Counted from the stretch's first letter, positions 50,871-63,073 are shown. The stretch: 64,000 nt of DNA from Halomonas sp. S3-1-1 (GCF_023757625.1 NZ_JALGBZ010000002.1:744001-808000), one strand, 5' to 3'. Program-made: numbers and translations. The notes: generated from the letters alone by a model not told the origin.

Positions 50871-52562
50871 TTGGCACAACACGACACACCCGATACGCTG
50901 CCCGCCTGGCAAACGCTCCAGCAGCACGCGCAAACGCTGAAAACGATGCACCTGAAGGATTTGTTCGGCGACCCAAACCGCTTCGAGTCGTTTAGCCACG
51001 AGGTGCACGGGCTCACGCTCGATCTCTCTAAGCAGCGCTTTGACGACGACACCCTGGTGCACCTGCTGGCGCTGGCCGATGAGGCGGGCGTACCCAGTGC
51101 CATCGAGGCGCTGCTGAGCGGCAAACGGGTCAATCTTAGCGAAAACCGCCCGGCGCTTCATACTGCGCTGCGCCTGCCAGTGGAGGCCACCCTCGACGTC
51201 GAGGGAGAAGACGTCGTGGCCTGTGTTCATGAAAGCCTGAATCAGATGGAGCGGCTGGTCCAGCGCCTCCACGCCGGCCAGTGGCGCGGGGCGACCGGCA
51301 AGCCGATTCGCCACGTGGTGAACTTGGGCGTTGGCGGCTCGGACCTTGGCCCCTTGATGGTCACCCATGCGCTGGCGGATTACCGGCCCGCGGACATCCA
51401 CCCGGTGGACGTGCACTTCGCCTCGACCATGGACGGCTCGCAGCTCGCCGACTATCTGGCCCGCTTCAATCCGGAAACCACGCTGTTCATTTTGTCGTCG
51501 AAATCGTTCACTACCATCGATACGCTCTCCAACGCCAACACGGCGAAGGACTGGCTTTTAGGGCGGCTTTCCGAGCACGATGATATGGCCGGCGCCAAAC
51601 CGGTGAGCGCGGAGCTCATCGTTCGTCAGCACTTCATCGGCGTCTCGGCGAGCCCGGAGAAAATGTGCGAATGGGGGATCGCTAAGGATCATCAGCTGAT
51701 GTTTTGGGAGTGGGTGGGCGGGCGCTATTCGCTTTGGGGCACCATTGGTCTACCCATTGCGCTGATCGTCGGCATGCAGCACTTTCGCGCGCTGCTGTCA
51801 GGGGCGCACGCGATGGACAACCACTTTCGCGAGGCGCCGCTTGAACAGAACCTGCCGGTGCTGTTGGGCCTTGCCGGCATCTGGAACGTCAATTTTCTCG
51901 ACATTCGCGCCCATTCAATTCTGCCCTACGACGGGCGCCTCGAGTACTTTGCGGCGTATCTCGAGCAGCTCGAGATGGAGTCCAACGGCAAGTCGGTCAC
52001 GGGGCGGGGCGAGCGCGTGAACTACTCGACCTGCCCGGTGCTTTGGGGACAGCTCGGGCCCAACGCCCAGCACGCGTTTTATCAGCTGCTTCATCAGGGG
52101 ACCCAGCCGGTGGTGTGCGACTTCATCGCCCCGCTCAAGCGCTACGACGACGTCGAGGACCCGGATACCCGGCGCCACTTGAAAGCGCAGCACCGGCTGT
52201 CGCTGGCCAACTGCTTTGCCCAGTCGCGGGTGCTGATGCTCGGCGACGACGCCGTCGACGAAGAGGGCGCACCGCCGGCGCACAAGCGCTATCGCGGCAA
52301 CCAGCCTTCGACCACGGTGCTGATGGACGAGCTCACCCCGCATACCCTCGGCGCGCTGATCGCGCTCTATGAGCACAAGGTGTTCGTGCAGGCGGTGATC
52401 TGGGATATCAACCCGTTCGATCAGTGGGGGGTGGAGCTTGGCAAGGAGATCGCCAAGGAGACCCGCGCGCTGATGGAAGGCAAGGGCGACGTGAGCCGGC
52501 TGGACGCCTCGAGCCAGGGGCTGATTCGCGCCTTCTGGGCCGCCGAGCAAAGCGAACCCTGA
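50871..52562 (+). CDS. pgi: Glucose-6-phosphate isomerase
   Basis: 563 aa, usual length. VVNLGVGGSDLGPLMVTHAL near residue 147, FILSSKSFTTIDT near 206, FWEWVGGRYSLWGTIGL near 282 (PGI signature), then QLEMESNGKSVTGRGE with the catalytic Glu near 370, and a C-terminal VIWDINPFDQWGVELGK containing the Lys. It interconverts glucose-6-P and fructose-6-P. I accept the TTG start at 50871: GAGGG lies nine bases upstream, and the conserved N-terminal TLPAWQTLQQHAQ precedes the first in-frame ATG. Confidence 0.95.
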   Translation: MAQHDTPDTLPAWQTLQQHAQTLKTMHLKDLFGDPNRFESFSHEVHGLTLDLSKQRFDDDTLVHLLALADEAGVPSAIEALLSGKRVNLSENRPALHTALRLPVEATLDVEGEDVVACVHESLNQMERLVQRLHAGQWRGATGKPIRHVVNLGVGGSDLGPLMVTHALADYRPADIHPVDVHFASTMDGSQLADYLARFNPETTLFILSSKSFTTIDTLSNANTAKDWLLGRLSEHDDMAGAKPVSAELIVRQHFIGVSASPEKMCEWGIAKDHQLMFWEWVGGRYSLWGTIGLPIALIVGMQHFRALLSGAHAMDNHFREAPLEQNLPVLLGLAGIWNVNFLDIRAHSILPYDGRLEYFAAYLEQLEMESNGKSVTGRGERVNYSTCPVLWGQLGPNAQHAFYQLLHQGTQPVVCDFIAPLKRYDDVEDPDTRRHLKAQHRLSLANCFAQSRVLMLGDDAVDEEGAPPAHKRYRGNQPSTTVLMDELTPHTLGALIALYEHKVFVQAVIWDINPFDQWGVELGKEIAKETRALMEGKGDVSRLDASSQGLIRAFWAAEQSEP

Positions 52563-52704
52563 CCCATTCGATCGCGCATGTGGCCGGCGGCATCGTCGGT
52601 CATTCATGGCTGGATATACAGTAGTTTGCATTTACGCTATCCTGTGCCTTTTTCACCGCGCCGTTCACCCTTGCGCGGCCCAAGTACCGTTTCCCAGGAA
52701 TTGA

Positions 52705-54606
<1,902 letters not shown>

Positions 54607-54659
54607 TATCGCTCAAAATGGACGTATTAATGCTTGATCCTCTTGGGTAAGCGAGCCAT

Positions 54660-54727
54660 CCGCCAATATAGAATACGGCTGGGTGCTCATACGAAAGTAT
54701 GGGGGCGCATACCAACGATATTGGCGG
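54660..54727 (+). other. Inverted repeat / structured leader upstream of the chemoreceptor gene
   Basis: CCGCCAATAT (54660-54669) and ATATTGGCGG (54718-54727) are perfect 10-bp arms 48 bp apart. Inside, CATAC-GAAA-GTATG (54688-54701) makes a GNRA-capped hairpin, and GG-TGC can pair with GCA-TA-CC around it. The element ends seven bases before the ribosome binding site at 54734. It matches no riboswitch I recognise. Confidence 0.55.
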
Positions 54728-54745
54728 GAAATAAGGGGAACAGCT

Positions 54746-56716
54746 TTGCTTAAGACGATTTCCAGGCAGCTAACGTTTGCCGCGGTGGTACTCACACTCC
54801 TGATGGCCGCGGGGATTTATGGCGTGATGGCGTGGCGGGGGCAGCCGCTGGCCATGCAGGCGAGTAATTCACTGATCGATCAAACCGGGGGCTCGATCGT
54901 CAACGCGCTTTCCGGAGAGCTTGCCCGTGTAGAGGGCAATACGGCGAGCCTCGCCGCCCTTGCCGAGTCGCTACCGCGGGACGAAAGCCTATACCAAGCG
55001 GCGCTTCCCAACGTGATCGACGATAACGGCAACGAGGCCATCGCCGGGGGCGGCGTGTGGCCCGAACCCAACGCCTTTTTACCCGGTATCGAGCGAGCCA
55101 GCTTTTTCTGGGCGCGCAATGCAAGCGGGGGGCTTGATTTTCTAAATGACTACAATGCGCCGAATGCTTCGCCCTACCAGCGTGAGCCCTGGTATGAAAG
55201 TGCACGCGGCGCGGCCCCGGGCCGCTGCGTATGGTCCGAGGCGTATCGTGACCCGGCCAGCGGCGTTGCGATGGTGACCTGTAGCATCCCTTACTATCTG
55301 GAAGGTGACTTTGCCGGCGTGGCGACTCTCGACATGGAGCTCGGCGGTATCGCTGCGCTTTTGTCAGAAACAGGCGGCGCCACCGGCGGCTACGCTTTCG
55401 TGCTGGATAAAGAGCGCAACATCATCGACCTGCCCGGTATGCAGCAGACCTCGCCTGAGATGCAAAATTTACGTGACGTCGCCTCCAGCATGCCGTGGTT
55501 GGCGCCGGTTTCGACCGCGCTCGATAGCGGCGAAACGCAAATCAGCGTCGAGCGTGCGGGCATGGTCGATGAGCCGGCCGATATTCATCTATTCGATATG
55601 CCCAACACCGGTTGGACGCTGGGCCTGGTGACGCCGAGCGAGCGCGTGACGGCGCTTTCGCGCACGCTAACGCGTGACTTGCTGCTGTTTATCATGCCGC
55701 TTTTGGCGCTGTTGCTGTTCGCCGGCTGGCTGGGCGGGCGCGCGCTGATCGCTCAGATCCGCAGTACCACCCGCCAGATCGACCAGTTGGGGCAAGAGGG
55801 GGCGAATCGCGCGCTGACGATTCATCGTGAAGACGAAATAGGTCAGCTTCGCCACGCGGTAAACCGCTACGCTGAGAAGCTTCAGCATCTGTTTAGCGAT
55901 GTACGCACCGTCGCCGACGCCATTGCTAGCGAGTCCACTGAGATCGCCGCAGGCAACGTCGAGCTTTCCAGCCGCACCGAGCAGCAGGCGGCATCGTTGC
56001 AAGAAACCTCGTCCACCATGGAAGAGATGGCGGAAACCGTGAAGCGCAACGCAGACAACGCAGGCAAAGCCGAAGAGCGCGTGAAAGAGTCTGCCACCCG
56101 GGTCAAACGCGGCGGTGAACAGGTATCGCGGCTGGCGAACTCGATGCAGTCGATCAACGAAAGCTCCGGCGAAATTGCCTCAATTGTCGAGGTGATCGAA
56201 AACATCGCGTTTCAGACCAATATTTTAGCGCTGAATGCCTCGGTCGAGGCCGCGCGCGCCGGCGAGCACGGGCGAGGGTTTGCCGTGGTCGCAAGCGAGG
56301 TGCGCCAGCTGGCATCGCGCAGCGCCGCGTCAGCGAAAAGCATTAACTCGTTGATCAAGAATACCTCCGAGCAAATTGCCTCGGGCAGTGGCTACGCCCG
56401 CGAAGCGGAATCGGCGATGAATGAGATCATTATCGCCATCGACGAAGTGTCATCGCGGATTAGCGAAATCAGCCAGGCATCGAGCGAGCAGACCAGCGGG
56501 ATCGACGAAATCAATCGAGCAGTAACGCAGATGGACAGCGTGACTCAGCAAAACGCGGGTCTCGTCAATCAGGCAGCCGGCGCGACCAACGAGCTTTCAG
56601 GCCAGGCGCAGCGGTTAAAAGCCCTGCTTGACGAGTTTCACGGCACCGCCACTCAGGCGTTCGGTCACGACGATGACGCCGCGGACGGCGCTGCTCGACA
56701 TTATCAATTAACATGA
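54746..56716 (+). CDS. Methyl-accepting chemotaxis protein with periplasmic Cache sensor
   Basis: About 656 aa from TTG 54746, with AAGGGGA eight bases upstream; the frame is open to 54683. The first helix ([22 protein letters not shown]) leads to a ~290-residue periplasmic Cache-like domain ([35 protein letters not shown]), the second helix ([23 protein letters not shown]), HAMP, then the signalling domain with hairpin tip [26 protein letters not shown] and [12 protein letters not shown]. No CheR-tethering pentapeptide ends the protein. The ligand is unknown. It sits between parE and parC on the same strand. Confidence 0.92.
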   Translation: MLKTISRQLTFAAVVLTLLMAAGIYGVMAWRGQPLAMQASNSLIDQTGGSIVNALSGELARVEGNTASLAALAESLPRDESLYQAALPNVIDDNGNEAIAGGGVWPEPNAFLPGIERASFFWARNASGGLDFLNDYNAPNASPYQREPWYESARGAAPGRCVWSEAYRDPASGVAMVTCSIPYYLEGDFAGVATLDMELGGIAALLSETGGATGGYAFVLDKERNIIDLPGMQQTSPEMQNLRDVASSMPWLAPVSTALDSGETQISVERAGMVDEPADIHLFDMPNTGWTLGLVTPSERVTALSRTLTRDLLLFIMPLLALLLFAGWLGGRALIAQIRSTTRQIDQLGQEGANRALTIHREDEIGQLRHAVNRYAEKLQHLFSDVRTVADAIASESTEIAAGNVELSSRTEQQAASLQETSSTMEEMAETVKRNADNAGKAEERVKESATRVKRGGEQVSRLANSMQSINESSGEIASIVEVIENIAFQTNILALNASVEAARAGEHGRGFAVVASEVRQLASRSAASAKSINSLIKNTSEQIASGSGYAREAESAMNEIIIAIDEVSSRISEISQASSEQTSGIDEINRAVTQMDSVTQQNAGLVNQAAGATNELSGQAQRLKALLDEFHGTATQAFGHDDDAADGAARHYQLT

Positions 56717-56751
56717 CGCGCCGGTTTACCCGGCGACGTCCACGCTCATTT

Positions 56752-56775
56752 GCCGCCCTGAGCAGGGCGGCCTTG
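56752..56775 (+). terminator. Hairpin between the chemoreceptor gene and parC
   Basis: GCCGCCCT (56752-56759) and AGGGCGGC (56764-56771) form an 8-bp stem with a GAGC loop, followed by a weak T-rich tail. It lies just before the parC ribosome binding site, so it may act as a terminator or leader stem. Confidence 0.5.
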
Positions 56776-56798
56776 TTGTCAGCCAGGGTATGAATCAT

Positions 56799-59045
56799 AT
56801 GGATATTCAGGTAGCGGAAGGCGACGTCGAGCGCCTCTCCCTTCGCGACTACACCGAAAAGGCGTACCTCGACTACTCGATGTACGTGATTCTCGACCGG
56901 GCGTTGCCGAATATCGGCGACGGCATGAAGCCCGTGCAGCGGCGTATCATCTACGCCATGCGCGAGCTTTCTCTCAACGCCAACGCCAAGTACAAGAAGT
57001 CTGCCCGCACCGTGGGCGACGTGCTCGGCAAGTTCCATCCCCATGGCGACAGCGCCTGTTACGAGGCCATGGTGCTCATGGCGCAGTCGTTCAGCTACCG
57101 CTACCCGCTGGTGGACGGCCAGGGCAACTGGGGTAGCCCCGACGACCCTAAATCCTTTGCCGCGATGCGCTACACCGAGGCGAAGCTCTCCAAATTCGCC
57201 GACGTGCTGCTCTCGGAGCTTGGCCAGGGCACCGTCGAGTGGGCGCCCAACTTCGATGGCACCATGCAGGAGCCGGTGGTGCTGCCGGCGCGCTTGCCTC
57301 ATGTACTGCTCAACGGCGGCACCGGCATTGCCGTGGGCATGGCCACCGACATTCCGCCGCACAACGTTAGTGAAGTGGTCGAGGCGACCTGCCATCTGCT
57401 GCGCAATCCGAAAGCCACCACCGCGGACCTGATGGAATTCATCCCCGCGCCGGACTTTCCCACCGACGCTGAGATCATCACCCCGGCGGCGGATCTGCGT
57501 AAGCTCTACGAGGCCGGCCGCGGGTCGGTGAAGCTTCGCGCGCGCTACGTTCGCGAAGAGGCGAACATCGTCATCACTGCGGTGCCGTACCAGGTGAGCG
57601 GCGCCAAGGTGCTCGAGCAGATCGCCGCCCAAATGCAGGCCAAAAAGCTGCCCATGGTGGCGGATCTGCGCGACGAGTCGACCCACGAGGAGCCCACACG
57701 CTTGGTGATCGAGCCGCGCTCGAGCCGGGTAGATGTCGAATCCTTGATGGCGCACCTGTTCGCCACCACGGACCTCGAAAAAAATGTTCGGGTGAACATG
57801 AACGTGATTGGTCTCGACGGCCGCCCGCGGGTGATGCCGCTACCGGACATGCTTGGGGAGTGGTTGACCTTTCGCCGCGCCACCGTGAGACGGCGGCTCG
57901 AGCACCGCTTGGGTAAGGTGGAAGAGCGCCTGCATATTCTCGAAGGGCTTTTGACCGCGTACCTGAACCTGGACGAAGTGATTCGCATCATCCGCGAGGA
58001 GGACGAGCCCAAGGCCGCGCTGATCGAAGCGTTCGCGCTGACTGAGCGCCAGGCCGAGGCGATTCTCGAGCTTCGCTTGCGCCATCTGGCCAAGCTCGAG
58101 GAGATGAAGATTCGTGGCGAGCAGGACGCGCTCGAAAAAGAGCGTAAGACGCTCACCGGCGTGCTGGGCAGCGACGCCAAAATGACCACGCTGATCGAAA
58201 AGGAAATTCGCGCCGCTGGCAAGGAGCACGGCGATGCCCGTCGCTCGCCGCTGGTCGAGCGCGCCGAGGCGAAAGCGCTTTCTGAAGTAGAGCTTTTGGG
58301 CGCTGACCCGATCACCGTAGTGGTGTCCGAGAAGGGCTGGATTCGCGCCGCAAAGGGCCACGATATCGACCCCGCCGGGCTCTCGTTCAAAGCCGGCGAC
58401 CGCTACCAACTGGCCAGCCGAGGCAAGACCAACCAGCCGCTGGTGCTACTCGATGATACCGGGCGCGCCTACACGCTCTCCGCCCACAATCTACCCAGCG
58501 CTCGTGGCCAGGGCGAGCCGATCACCGGGCGCGCCAACGTCGCCGCCGGCGCGCAGATGGCCGGCATGATGCTCGCCCCGCCGACCCAGCGCTACGTGCT
58601 GGCAAGTGACGGCGGCTACGGCTTCGTGGCAACGCTTAATGATCTCACCGGCAAGAACAAGGCCGGCAAGGCGGTGCTCAGCCTGCCCAAGGGCTGCGCC
58701 GTCATGCCCCCAGTGGCGGTGCCGGAAGGCGAGGCACTGTGGGTGGGGCTGGTCTCCAACGAAGGGCGGCTGCTGCTGTTCCCGTTGGAGCAGCTACCAC
58801 AGATGAGCAAGGGCAAGGGCAATAAGCTGCTCGATATTCCCGGCGCCCGCGCCGCGCGGCGCGAAGAGTTCGTTCGCGACGTGGTGGTGCTGGCGGAAAC
58901 CGCCGAGCTCATCATCCACGCCGGCAAGCGCAAGCTCACCTTGAAGAGCGCCGATCTGGCATACTATCGCGGCGAACGCGGGCGCCGGGGCAGCAAGCTC
59001 CCCCGCGGTTTTCAAAAAGTGGATCGGCTAGAGGCAGGGGAGTAG
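56799..59045 (+). CDS. parC: DNA topoisomerase IV subunit A
   Basis: About 748 aa. I choose ATG 56799 because AGGG lies ten bases upstream; ATG 56790, in frame, would be one base from it. [36 protein letters not shown] opens the winged-helix domain, [17 protein letters not shown] near residue 75 is the quinolone-resistance region with wild-type Ser and Glu, and [14 protein letters not shown] holds the catalytic Tyr near 120. The C-terminal part is a reduced beta-pinwheel without a GyrA box. It cuts and passes DNA to decatenate chromosomes, with ParE. Confidence 0.95.
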   Translation: MDIQVAEGDVERLSLRDYTEKAYLDYSMYVILDRALPNIGDGMKPVQRRIIYAMRELSLNANAKYKKSARTVGDVLGKFHPHGDSACYEAMVLMAQSFSYRYPLVDGQGNWGSPDDPKSFAAMRYTEAKLSKFADVLLSELGQGTVEWAPNFDGTMQEPVVLPARLPHVLLNGGTGIAVGMATDIPPHNVSEVVEATCHLLRNPKATTADLMEFIPAPDFPTDAEIITPAADLRKLYEAGRGSVKLRARYVREEANIVITAVPYQVSGAKVLEQIAAQMQAKKLPMVADLRDESTHEEPTRLVIEPRSSRVDVESLMAHLFATTDLEKNVRVNMNVIGLDGRPRVMPLPDMLGEWLTFRRATVRRRLEHRLGKVEERLHILEGLLTAYLNLDEVIRIIREEDEPKAALIEAFALTERQAEAILELRLRHLAKLEEMKIRGEQDALEKERKTLTGVLGSDAKMTTLIEKEIRAAGKEHGDARRSPLVERAEAKALSEVELLGADPITVVVSEKGWIRAAKGHDIDPAGLSFKAGDRYQLASRGKTNQPLVLLDDTGRAYTLSAHNLPSARGQGEPITGRANVAAGAQMAGMMLAPPTQRYVLASDGGYGFVATLNDLTGKNKAGKAVLSLPKGCAVMPPVAVPEGEALWVGLVSNEGRLLLFPLEQLPQMSKGKGNKLLDIPGARAARREEFVRDVVVLAETAELIIHAGKRKLTLKSADLAYYRGERGRRGSKLPRGFQKVDRLEAGE

Positions 59046-59049
59046 CCAC

Positions 59050-59979
59050 ATGGCACGTAGCGAAAAACGCCTGACCGTACTGGCGCCGGTACTGACACCG
59101 GCCATCGAATCGGAAGTGGCCGCGCTGATGGCGCGCTTTGAGCTCACGGAGCAAAGCGTCACCCGCCTGGCGAGTCAGAAGGATGGAGCCGCGCTGGACG
59201 CTCTCGAATACGTGGTAGAGGCTCCCGTGGCGCAGGATGACCCGCAGTGGCAGGCGCTCAGACACGCCGCACTCGCGGTCAGCGAAGCGCACCCGGTGGA
59301 TATTGTGTTGTTTGAGGCCGGCGAGCGCTCGTTCAAGCTCGTCTGTTTCGACATGGACTCGACGCTGATCAAGGCCGAGGTGATCGACGAGCTGGCCAAG
59401 CGCCACGGCGTGGGCGAGCTGGTCGCCGAGGTGACCGAGCGCGCCATGCGCGGCGAGCTCGACTTCAAGGCGAGCTTTCGCGAGCGCATGGCCAAGCTCG
59501 AGGGTCTGTCCGAGACCGTGCTCGAAAGCATCGCTTTGGAACTTCCGCTCATGGACGGCGTCGAGCGGCTGATGAAGAACCTTAAGCGCCTGGGCTATCG
59601 TACCGCGATTCTCTCCGGCGGCTTTACGTACTTCGCCCGTCATCTTCAAACACGTCTGGGCTTTGACGAGATTCACGCCAACGAACTTGCAATACGTGAG
59701 GGGCTGGTCACTGGCGAGACGAGCGAGCCGATCGTCGATGCCGAGCGAAAGGCGGTGCTGCTGGAAGAGATCGCCAACCGCGAAGAGTTGTCGCTTGCCC
59801 AAACCGTGGCGGTGGGCGACGGTGCCAACGACCTGAAGATGCTCGCCAAGGCCGGCATGGGCGTGGCCTATCACGCCAAGCCCCTGGTGCGCGCCGAGGC
59901 GCGCCAAGCGGTATCGACGGTAGGGCTTGACGGGCTTTTATACCTTCTGGGCCACGCGGAAGACGCGCTGATGCGCTAA
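59050..59979 (+). CDS. serB: Phosphoserine phosphatase
   Basis: 309 aa (E. coli 322). A ~95-residue N-terminal ACT-like regulatory part precedes the HAD catalytic domain: VCFDMDSTLIKAEVIDELAKR near residue 97 with the nucleophile Asp, DFKASFRERMAKLEG near 138, LSGGFTYFARHLQ near 183, and VAVGDGANDLKML near 255. It performs the last step of serine synthesis. It starts 4 bp after parC stops, so the two are probably co-transcribed. Confidence 0.95.
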   Translation: MARSEKRLTVLAPVLTPAIESEVAALMARFELTEQSVTRLASQKDGAALDALEYVVEAPVAQDDPQWQALRHAALAVSEAHPVDIVLFEAGERSFKLVCFDMDSTLIKAEVIDELAKRHGVGELVAEVTERAMRGELDFKASFRERMAKLEGLSETVLESIALELPLMDGVERLMKNLKRLGYRTAILSGGFTYFARHLQTRLGFDEIHANELAIREGLVTGETSEPIVDAERKAVLLEEIANREELSLAQTVAVGDGANDLKMLAKAGMGVAYHAKPLVRAEARQAVSTVGLDGLLYLLGHAEDALMR

Positions 59980-60004
59980 CCAACGCTGAACGGCTCATGA
60001 AAAA

Positions 60005-60030
60005 AGCGGCGCCTCGAGCGCCGCTTTTTC
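60005..60030. terminator. Bidirectional terminator between serB and mnhG
   Basis: AGCGGCGC and GCGCCGCT form an 8-bp GC stem around CTCGA, flanked by A5 and T5 runs. It ends the serB transcript and, on the other strand, the Mrp operon. Confidence 0.9.
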
Positions 60031-60056
60031 GTTTTCGCGAAAGGGGGAAGGCTTTT

Positions 60057-60443
60057 CTAGCCGTGGCCTTTATCCGGATGCGGGACCGGCTTTTTGCCCA
60101 CTTCCTCGTCGCGCAGCTCGAATGGCACGCCGCCAGTTTTTTTGGCGTGCTTCAAGCGCAGGTGCAGGCCGGTCTTGGCCAGCAGGTGGGCGCTGACCGG
60201 CGCGGTGATGAACAAAAACAGCGTAATCAGCATCTCCTGAATGTCGATATGGCCATCCACGCCCCAGAAGTAGCCCATCGAGGCGACCAGCATACAGCCG
60301 ATGCCCAGCGTCGAGGCTTTAGTGGGGCCGTGCAGGCGCATGTAGAAGTCTCGCAGGTGCGCCATGCCCAGTGATCCGATGAACACGAACACGCCGCCGG
60401 TCACCAGCATGAGCGACACCAGCGCTTCGGCTATAAAGGCCAT
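60057..60443 (-). CDS. mnhG: Mrp-type Na+/H+ antiporter subunit G
   Basis: 128 aa. Three membrane helices (VSLMLVTGGVFVFIGSLGM, TLGIGCMLVASMGYFW, LITLFLFITAPVSAHLLA) in the MnhG/PhaG pattern. The conserved LRDFYMRLHGPTKASTLG loop lies near residue 30 and TAPVSAHLLAKTGLHL near 80. A charged ~35-residue tail follows. It is needed for assembly of the hetero-oligomeric antiporter; its own chemistry is unknown. AAGGAG lies eight bases before the ATG. Last gene of the operon. Confidence 0.93.
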   Translation of the reverse strand: MAFIAEALVSLMLVTGGVFVFIGSLGMAHLRDFYMRLHGPTKASTLGIGCMLVASMGYFWGVDGHIDIQEMLITLFLFITAPVSAHLLAKTGLHLRLKHAKKTGGVPFELRDEEVGKKPVPHPDKGHG

Positions 60444-60474
60444 ATCAGCGCTCCTTGTAACGTCGGAAGAAACC

Positions 60475-60744
60475 TCATTCGATGATATCCCCCCGCAGAA
60501 TGTATTTACACACCGCGACGGTGCTGATGAAGCCGAGCATGGCGATCAATAGCGCCGACTCGAAGTAGGTCTTGCCGCCGAGCCAAAGCCCGAGCAGCAC
60601 GATCAGCGCAATGGAGTTGACGTACATGGTGTCCAGCGCCAGCACGCGATCCGGCAGGTCCGGCCCTATCACCAAACGGTACAGATTCAAAATCAGGGCG
60701 ATCACCACTAATGTTGAGGTGATAGTCAAGGCCACGCTCAGCAT
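60475..60744 (-). CDS. mnhF: Mrp-type Na+/H+ antiporter subunit F
   Basis: 89 aa, three helices. The NLYRLVIGPDLPDRVLALDTM loop near residue 20 is the MnhF signature, with conserved Asp residues. The rest is FESALLIAMLGFISTVAVCKYI and a short tail. The start overlaps the mnhE stop by 7 bp. Structural subunit of the Mrp complex. Confidence 0.93.
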   Translation of the reverse strand: MLSVALTITSTLVVIALILNLYRLVIGPDLPDRVLALDTMYVNSIALIVLLGLWLGGKTYFESALLIAMLGFISTVAVCKYILRGDIIE

Positions 60745-61235
60745 TCGTAAATCTCCTTGAGAGGGCGCTCGTAGCGCTCGCGGATCTGCTCGATCAGCGC
60801 CTGCTCATCTTCTATGTCCAGCACGTGAATCAACAGTGACTTGCCGTCCAGGCGCAGGTTGGCGGACACCGTGCCCGGGGTCAGGCTGATGGTGCTGGCC
60901 AACACCGTGATCGTGAAGCGCTCTTCCAGCATCAAGGGGTACTCGATGAAGTGAGGGTTGAGCCGCTTCCACGGATTGATCAAAAGCCTTGCCACCTCGA
61001 AGTTGGCGATCACGATGTCTTTCAGCACGCGCAGAATGAAGCGCACCAACAGCCGCGGCTTTTTGATCTGCATGTGGCCGTCCCAGAAGCGGTAGGTCAC
61101 CAGCGGTATGAGGATGGCCAGTGTACCGCCAAGCAGTATTTGGCCCGGGGCGTAACTACGCGCCATCAAAAGCCACACGAACAGCAGCAAGAGCGACAGA
61201 ACCGGTGTAGGCAGCCATTTACGCGGGGTAATCAT
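60738..61235 (-). CDS. mnhE: Mrp-type Na+/H+ antiporter subunit E
   Basis: 165 aa from ATG 61235, whose ATGA overlap with the mnhD stop fixes the start; the frame runs on to 61385 inside mnhD. Two or three N-terminal helices (LSLLLLFVWLLMARSYAPGQILLGGTLAILIPLVTY), then a cytoplasmic domain with FEVARLLINPWKRLNPHFIEYPL and ITVLASTISLTPGTVSANL, the conserved MnhE block, and LIHVLDIEDE near the C-terminus. Confidence 0.93.
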   Translation of the reverse strand: MITPRKWLPTPVLSLLLLFVWLLMARSYAPGQILLGGTLAILIPLVTYRFWDGHMQIKKPRLLVRFILRVLKDIVIANFEVARLLINPWKRLNPHFIEYPLMLEERFTITVLASTISLTPGTVSANLRLDGKSLLIHVLDIEDEQALIEQIRERYERPLKEIYEC

Positions 61236-62743
61236 AGGTGGCCTCGCGAAGGTGAAAGAAGCGCTTCGGTCAAGCGCTCGGGATTGGCGAGCTGCTCGGC
61301 GGTGGCCTGGGTATAGACGCTGACCGGATGGGCGAACACTACCAGTAGGGGGGCGGCGCTCAATAGCCAGATCACGCCGAACCACTGCAGCGCCGGCAGC
61401 CGGCTACCCGACGGGCTACCGTGGGCGCTGCGCCAGAAAAGCGTCGAGCCCGCCCGCGAAAGTGCGACCAGCGAGGCAAGGCTTGCAAACAGCAGCGTTG
61501 GCCAGAGCCACAGCCGCTGGGCGTCATCGGCGGCGGCCAGCACCAGCGCTTTGCCGATCGCCCCGGAAAGCGGCGGCACGCCGACCACGGCAATCGCGCC
61601 GATGAAGAACAAAAGTGACAGCGCCTTGCCCTGCACCAGCGGGCGCGCCTTGACCAGCCGCGTACCCGCCTTGCCGCGCTGCACGCCGATCATCTCGGCG
61701 AGCAAAAAGAGCCCGCCGGTGATCAGAGTGGTGTGAATCAAGTAGTAAAGCAGCGCCGAGGCGGACACCTCGCTTCGCATGCCGGCGCACACCAGCAGCG
61801 TACCCACCGATAAAAGCACCAGATAGGCAATGAGCAGGCGAAGATCGCGCGAGGAGAGAATGCCCACGGCGGAGGCTACAAGCGTGGCCAAGCCCAGCCA
61901 CCACACCCAAGCCTGTTCGAGGGCGGCCAGCGGGCCGGCGGCGTCGCCAAAGATCAACAGGTACACGCGCAGGATGGCGTAGATGCCCACCTTGGTCATG
62001 ATCGCGAACAGCGCCGCGACCGGAGCGGGGGCGGCGGCGTAGGCCCGGGGCAACCAGAAGTAGAGCGGCAGGATCGCGGATTTGAGCCCGAACACCACCA
62101 GCAAAATCAAACCGCCAGCGGTGACCAACCCCTGGCGGTCGGCGGGAAGCTCGGCCACCCGAATCGCCATATCGGCTAAATTCAGCGTGCCTAACGCGCC
62201 GTAAAGAATGCCGGCGGCGATCAGAAACAGCGACGAACCGGCCAGGTTCATCACTACGTAGTAGACGCCGGACTGAATGCGCGCCTTGCCGCCGCCGTGA
62301 AGCAGCAGGGCGTAGGAGGCGAGCAGCAGCACCTCGAAGAAGACGAACAGGTTGAATAGATCACCGGTCAAAAAGGCGCCGTTGATGCCTAAAAGCTGCC
62401 ACTGGAAAAGCCCGTGGAAGTTGCTGCCCTTTTCGTCGTCGCCGGCGCAGGCGAACACCACCGCGCCCAGGGCAAGCACGGAGGTGAGCAGCAGCATCAG
62501 CGCGGAGAGCCGATCCAGTACTAGCACGATGCCAAATGGTGGCTGCCAGTCGCCTAGCGCGTAATAGAGGATCTCGCCGCTCGAGGCGCGCCCGACCAGC
62601 GCCATTGACACCGCCAAAAGCATGAGCGTGGCCACGACGCTGACCGCGCGCTTGAAGCGGATCAGGCCTTCGCGGCGGTAGAGCAGCAAAATACCGGCGA
62701 CCAGCGGCACCACGATGGGAAAAACTACCAGGTGTTGCATCAT
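61232..62743 (-). CDS. mnhD: Mrp-type Na+/H+ antiporter subunit D
   Basis: 503 aa, about fourteen helices, homologous to complex I subunits NuoM/NuoN. FEVLLLASYALLLHGG near residue 135 has the conserved Glu of TM5, and LKSAILPLYFWLPRAYAAAPAPVAALFAIMTKVGIYAILR near 218 carries the key Lys residues of the proton path. VGTLLVCAGMRSEVSASALLYYLIHTTLI follows. A proton- or sodium-translocating core subunit. Either of two adjacent ATGs (62743, 62740) could start it; both overlap the mnhC stop. Confidence 0.95.
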   Translation of the reverse strand: MMQHLVVFPIVVPLVAGILLLYRREGLIRFKRAVSVVATLMLLAVSMALVGRASSGEILYYALGDWQPPFGIVLVLDRLSALMLLLTSVLALGAVVFACAGDDEKGSNFHGLFQWQLLGINGAFLTGDLFNLFVFFEVLLLASYALLLHGGGKARIQSGVYYVVMNLAGSSLFLIAAGILYGALGTLNLADMAIRVAELPADRQGLVTAGGLILLVVFGLKSAILPLYFWLPRAYAAAPAPVAALFAIMTKVGIYAILRVYLLIFGDAAGPLAALEQAWVWWLGLATLVASAVGILSSRDLRLLIAYLVLLSVGTLLVCAGMRSEVSASALLYYLIHTTLITGGLFLLAEMIGVQRGKAGTRLVKARPLVQGKALSLLFFIGAIAVVGVPPLSGAIGKALVLAAADDAQRLWLWPTLLFASLASLVALSRAGSTLFWRSAHGSPSGSRLPALQWFGVIWLLSAAPLLVVFAHPVSVYTQATAEQLANPERLTEALLSPSRGHL

Positions 62744-63072
62744 TCGCGGTCTTCCTTCTTGCCGTCGACCTGGTCATTGCCCAGCTCGCTTCGCGCACGC
62801 ATCGCGAGGATCACCACGAACGCCGTCATGGCAAAGCCGATGACGATGGCAGTCAGTACCAGCGCTTGGGGCAGCGGGTCGGCGTAGACGCCTTCGCCGT
62901 GCACCAGCGCCGGGCCGTCGGTGGTGAGCCCGCCCATCGAAAACAGAAACAGGTTCACCGCATAAGAGAGCAGCGTCAGCCCCACCACTACCGGAAAGGT
63001 GCGCCCTCTAAGCGTCAGATAGAGGCCACAGGCGCTCAGCACGCCGGTGGTCACCGCGTAAAGCGTTTCCAT
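62740..63072 (-). CDS. mnhC: Mrp-type Na+/H+ antiporter subunit C
   Basis: 110 aa, three helices, NuoK-like. LSACGLYLTLRGRTFPVVVGLTLLSYAVNLFLFSMG has the conserved polar loop, then DPLPQALVLTAIVIGFAMTAFVVILAMR, the NuoK-type signature. A charged tail ends in KKEDRE. It starts one base after the mnhAB stop and overlaps mnhD. Confidence 0.94.
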   Translation of the reverse strand: METLYAVTTGVLSACGLYLTLRGRTFPVVVGLTLLSYAVNLFLFSMGGLTTDGPALVHGEGVYADPLPQALVLTAIVIGFAMTAFVVILAMRARSELGNDQVDGKKEDRE

Positions 63073-63073
63073 G

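Noticed and set aside
52600..52625. LexA/SOS-box-like sequence before parE (ATATACAGTA)
   Set aside because: Only one half matches; the opposite half lacks the CTG at the required 10-bp spacing.
54607..54745. Sigma-28 (flagellar) promoter or GEMM c-di-GMP riboswitch before the chemoreceptor
   Set aside because: No good TAAA-N15-GCCGATAA match was found, and the leader lacks the conserved GEMM core despite its GAAA tetraloop.
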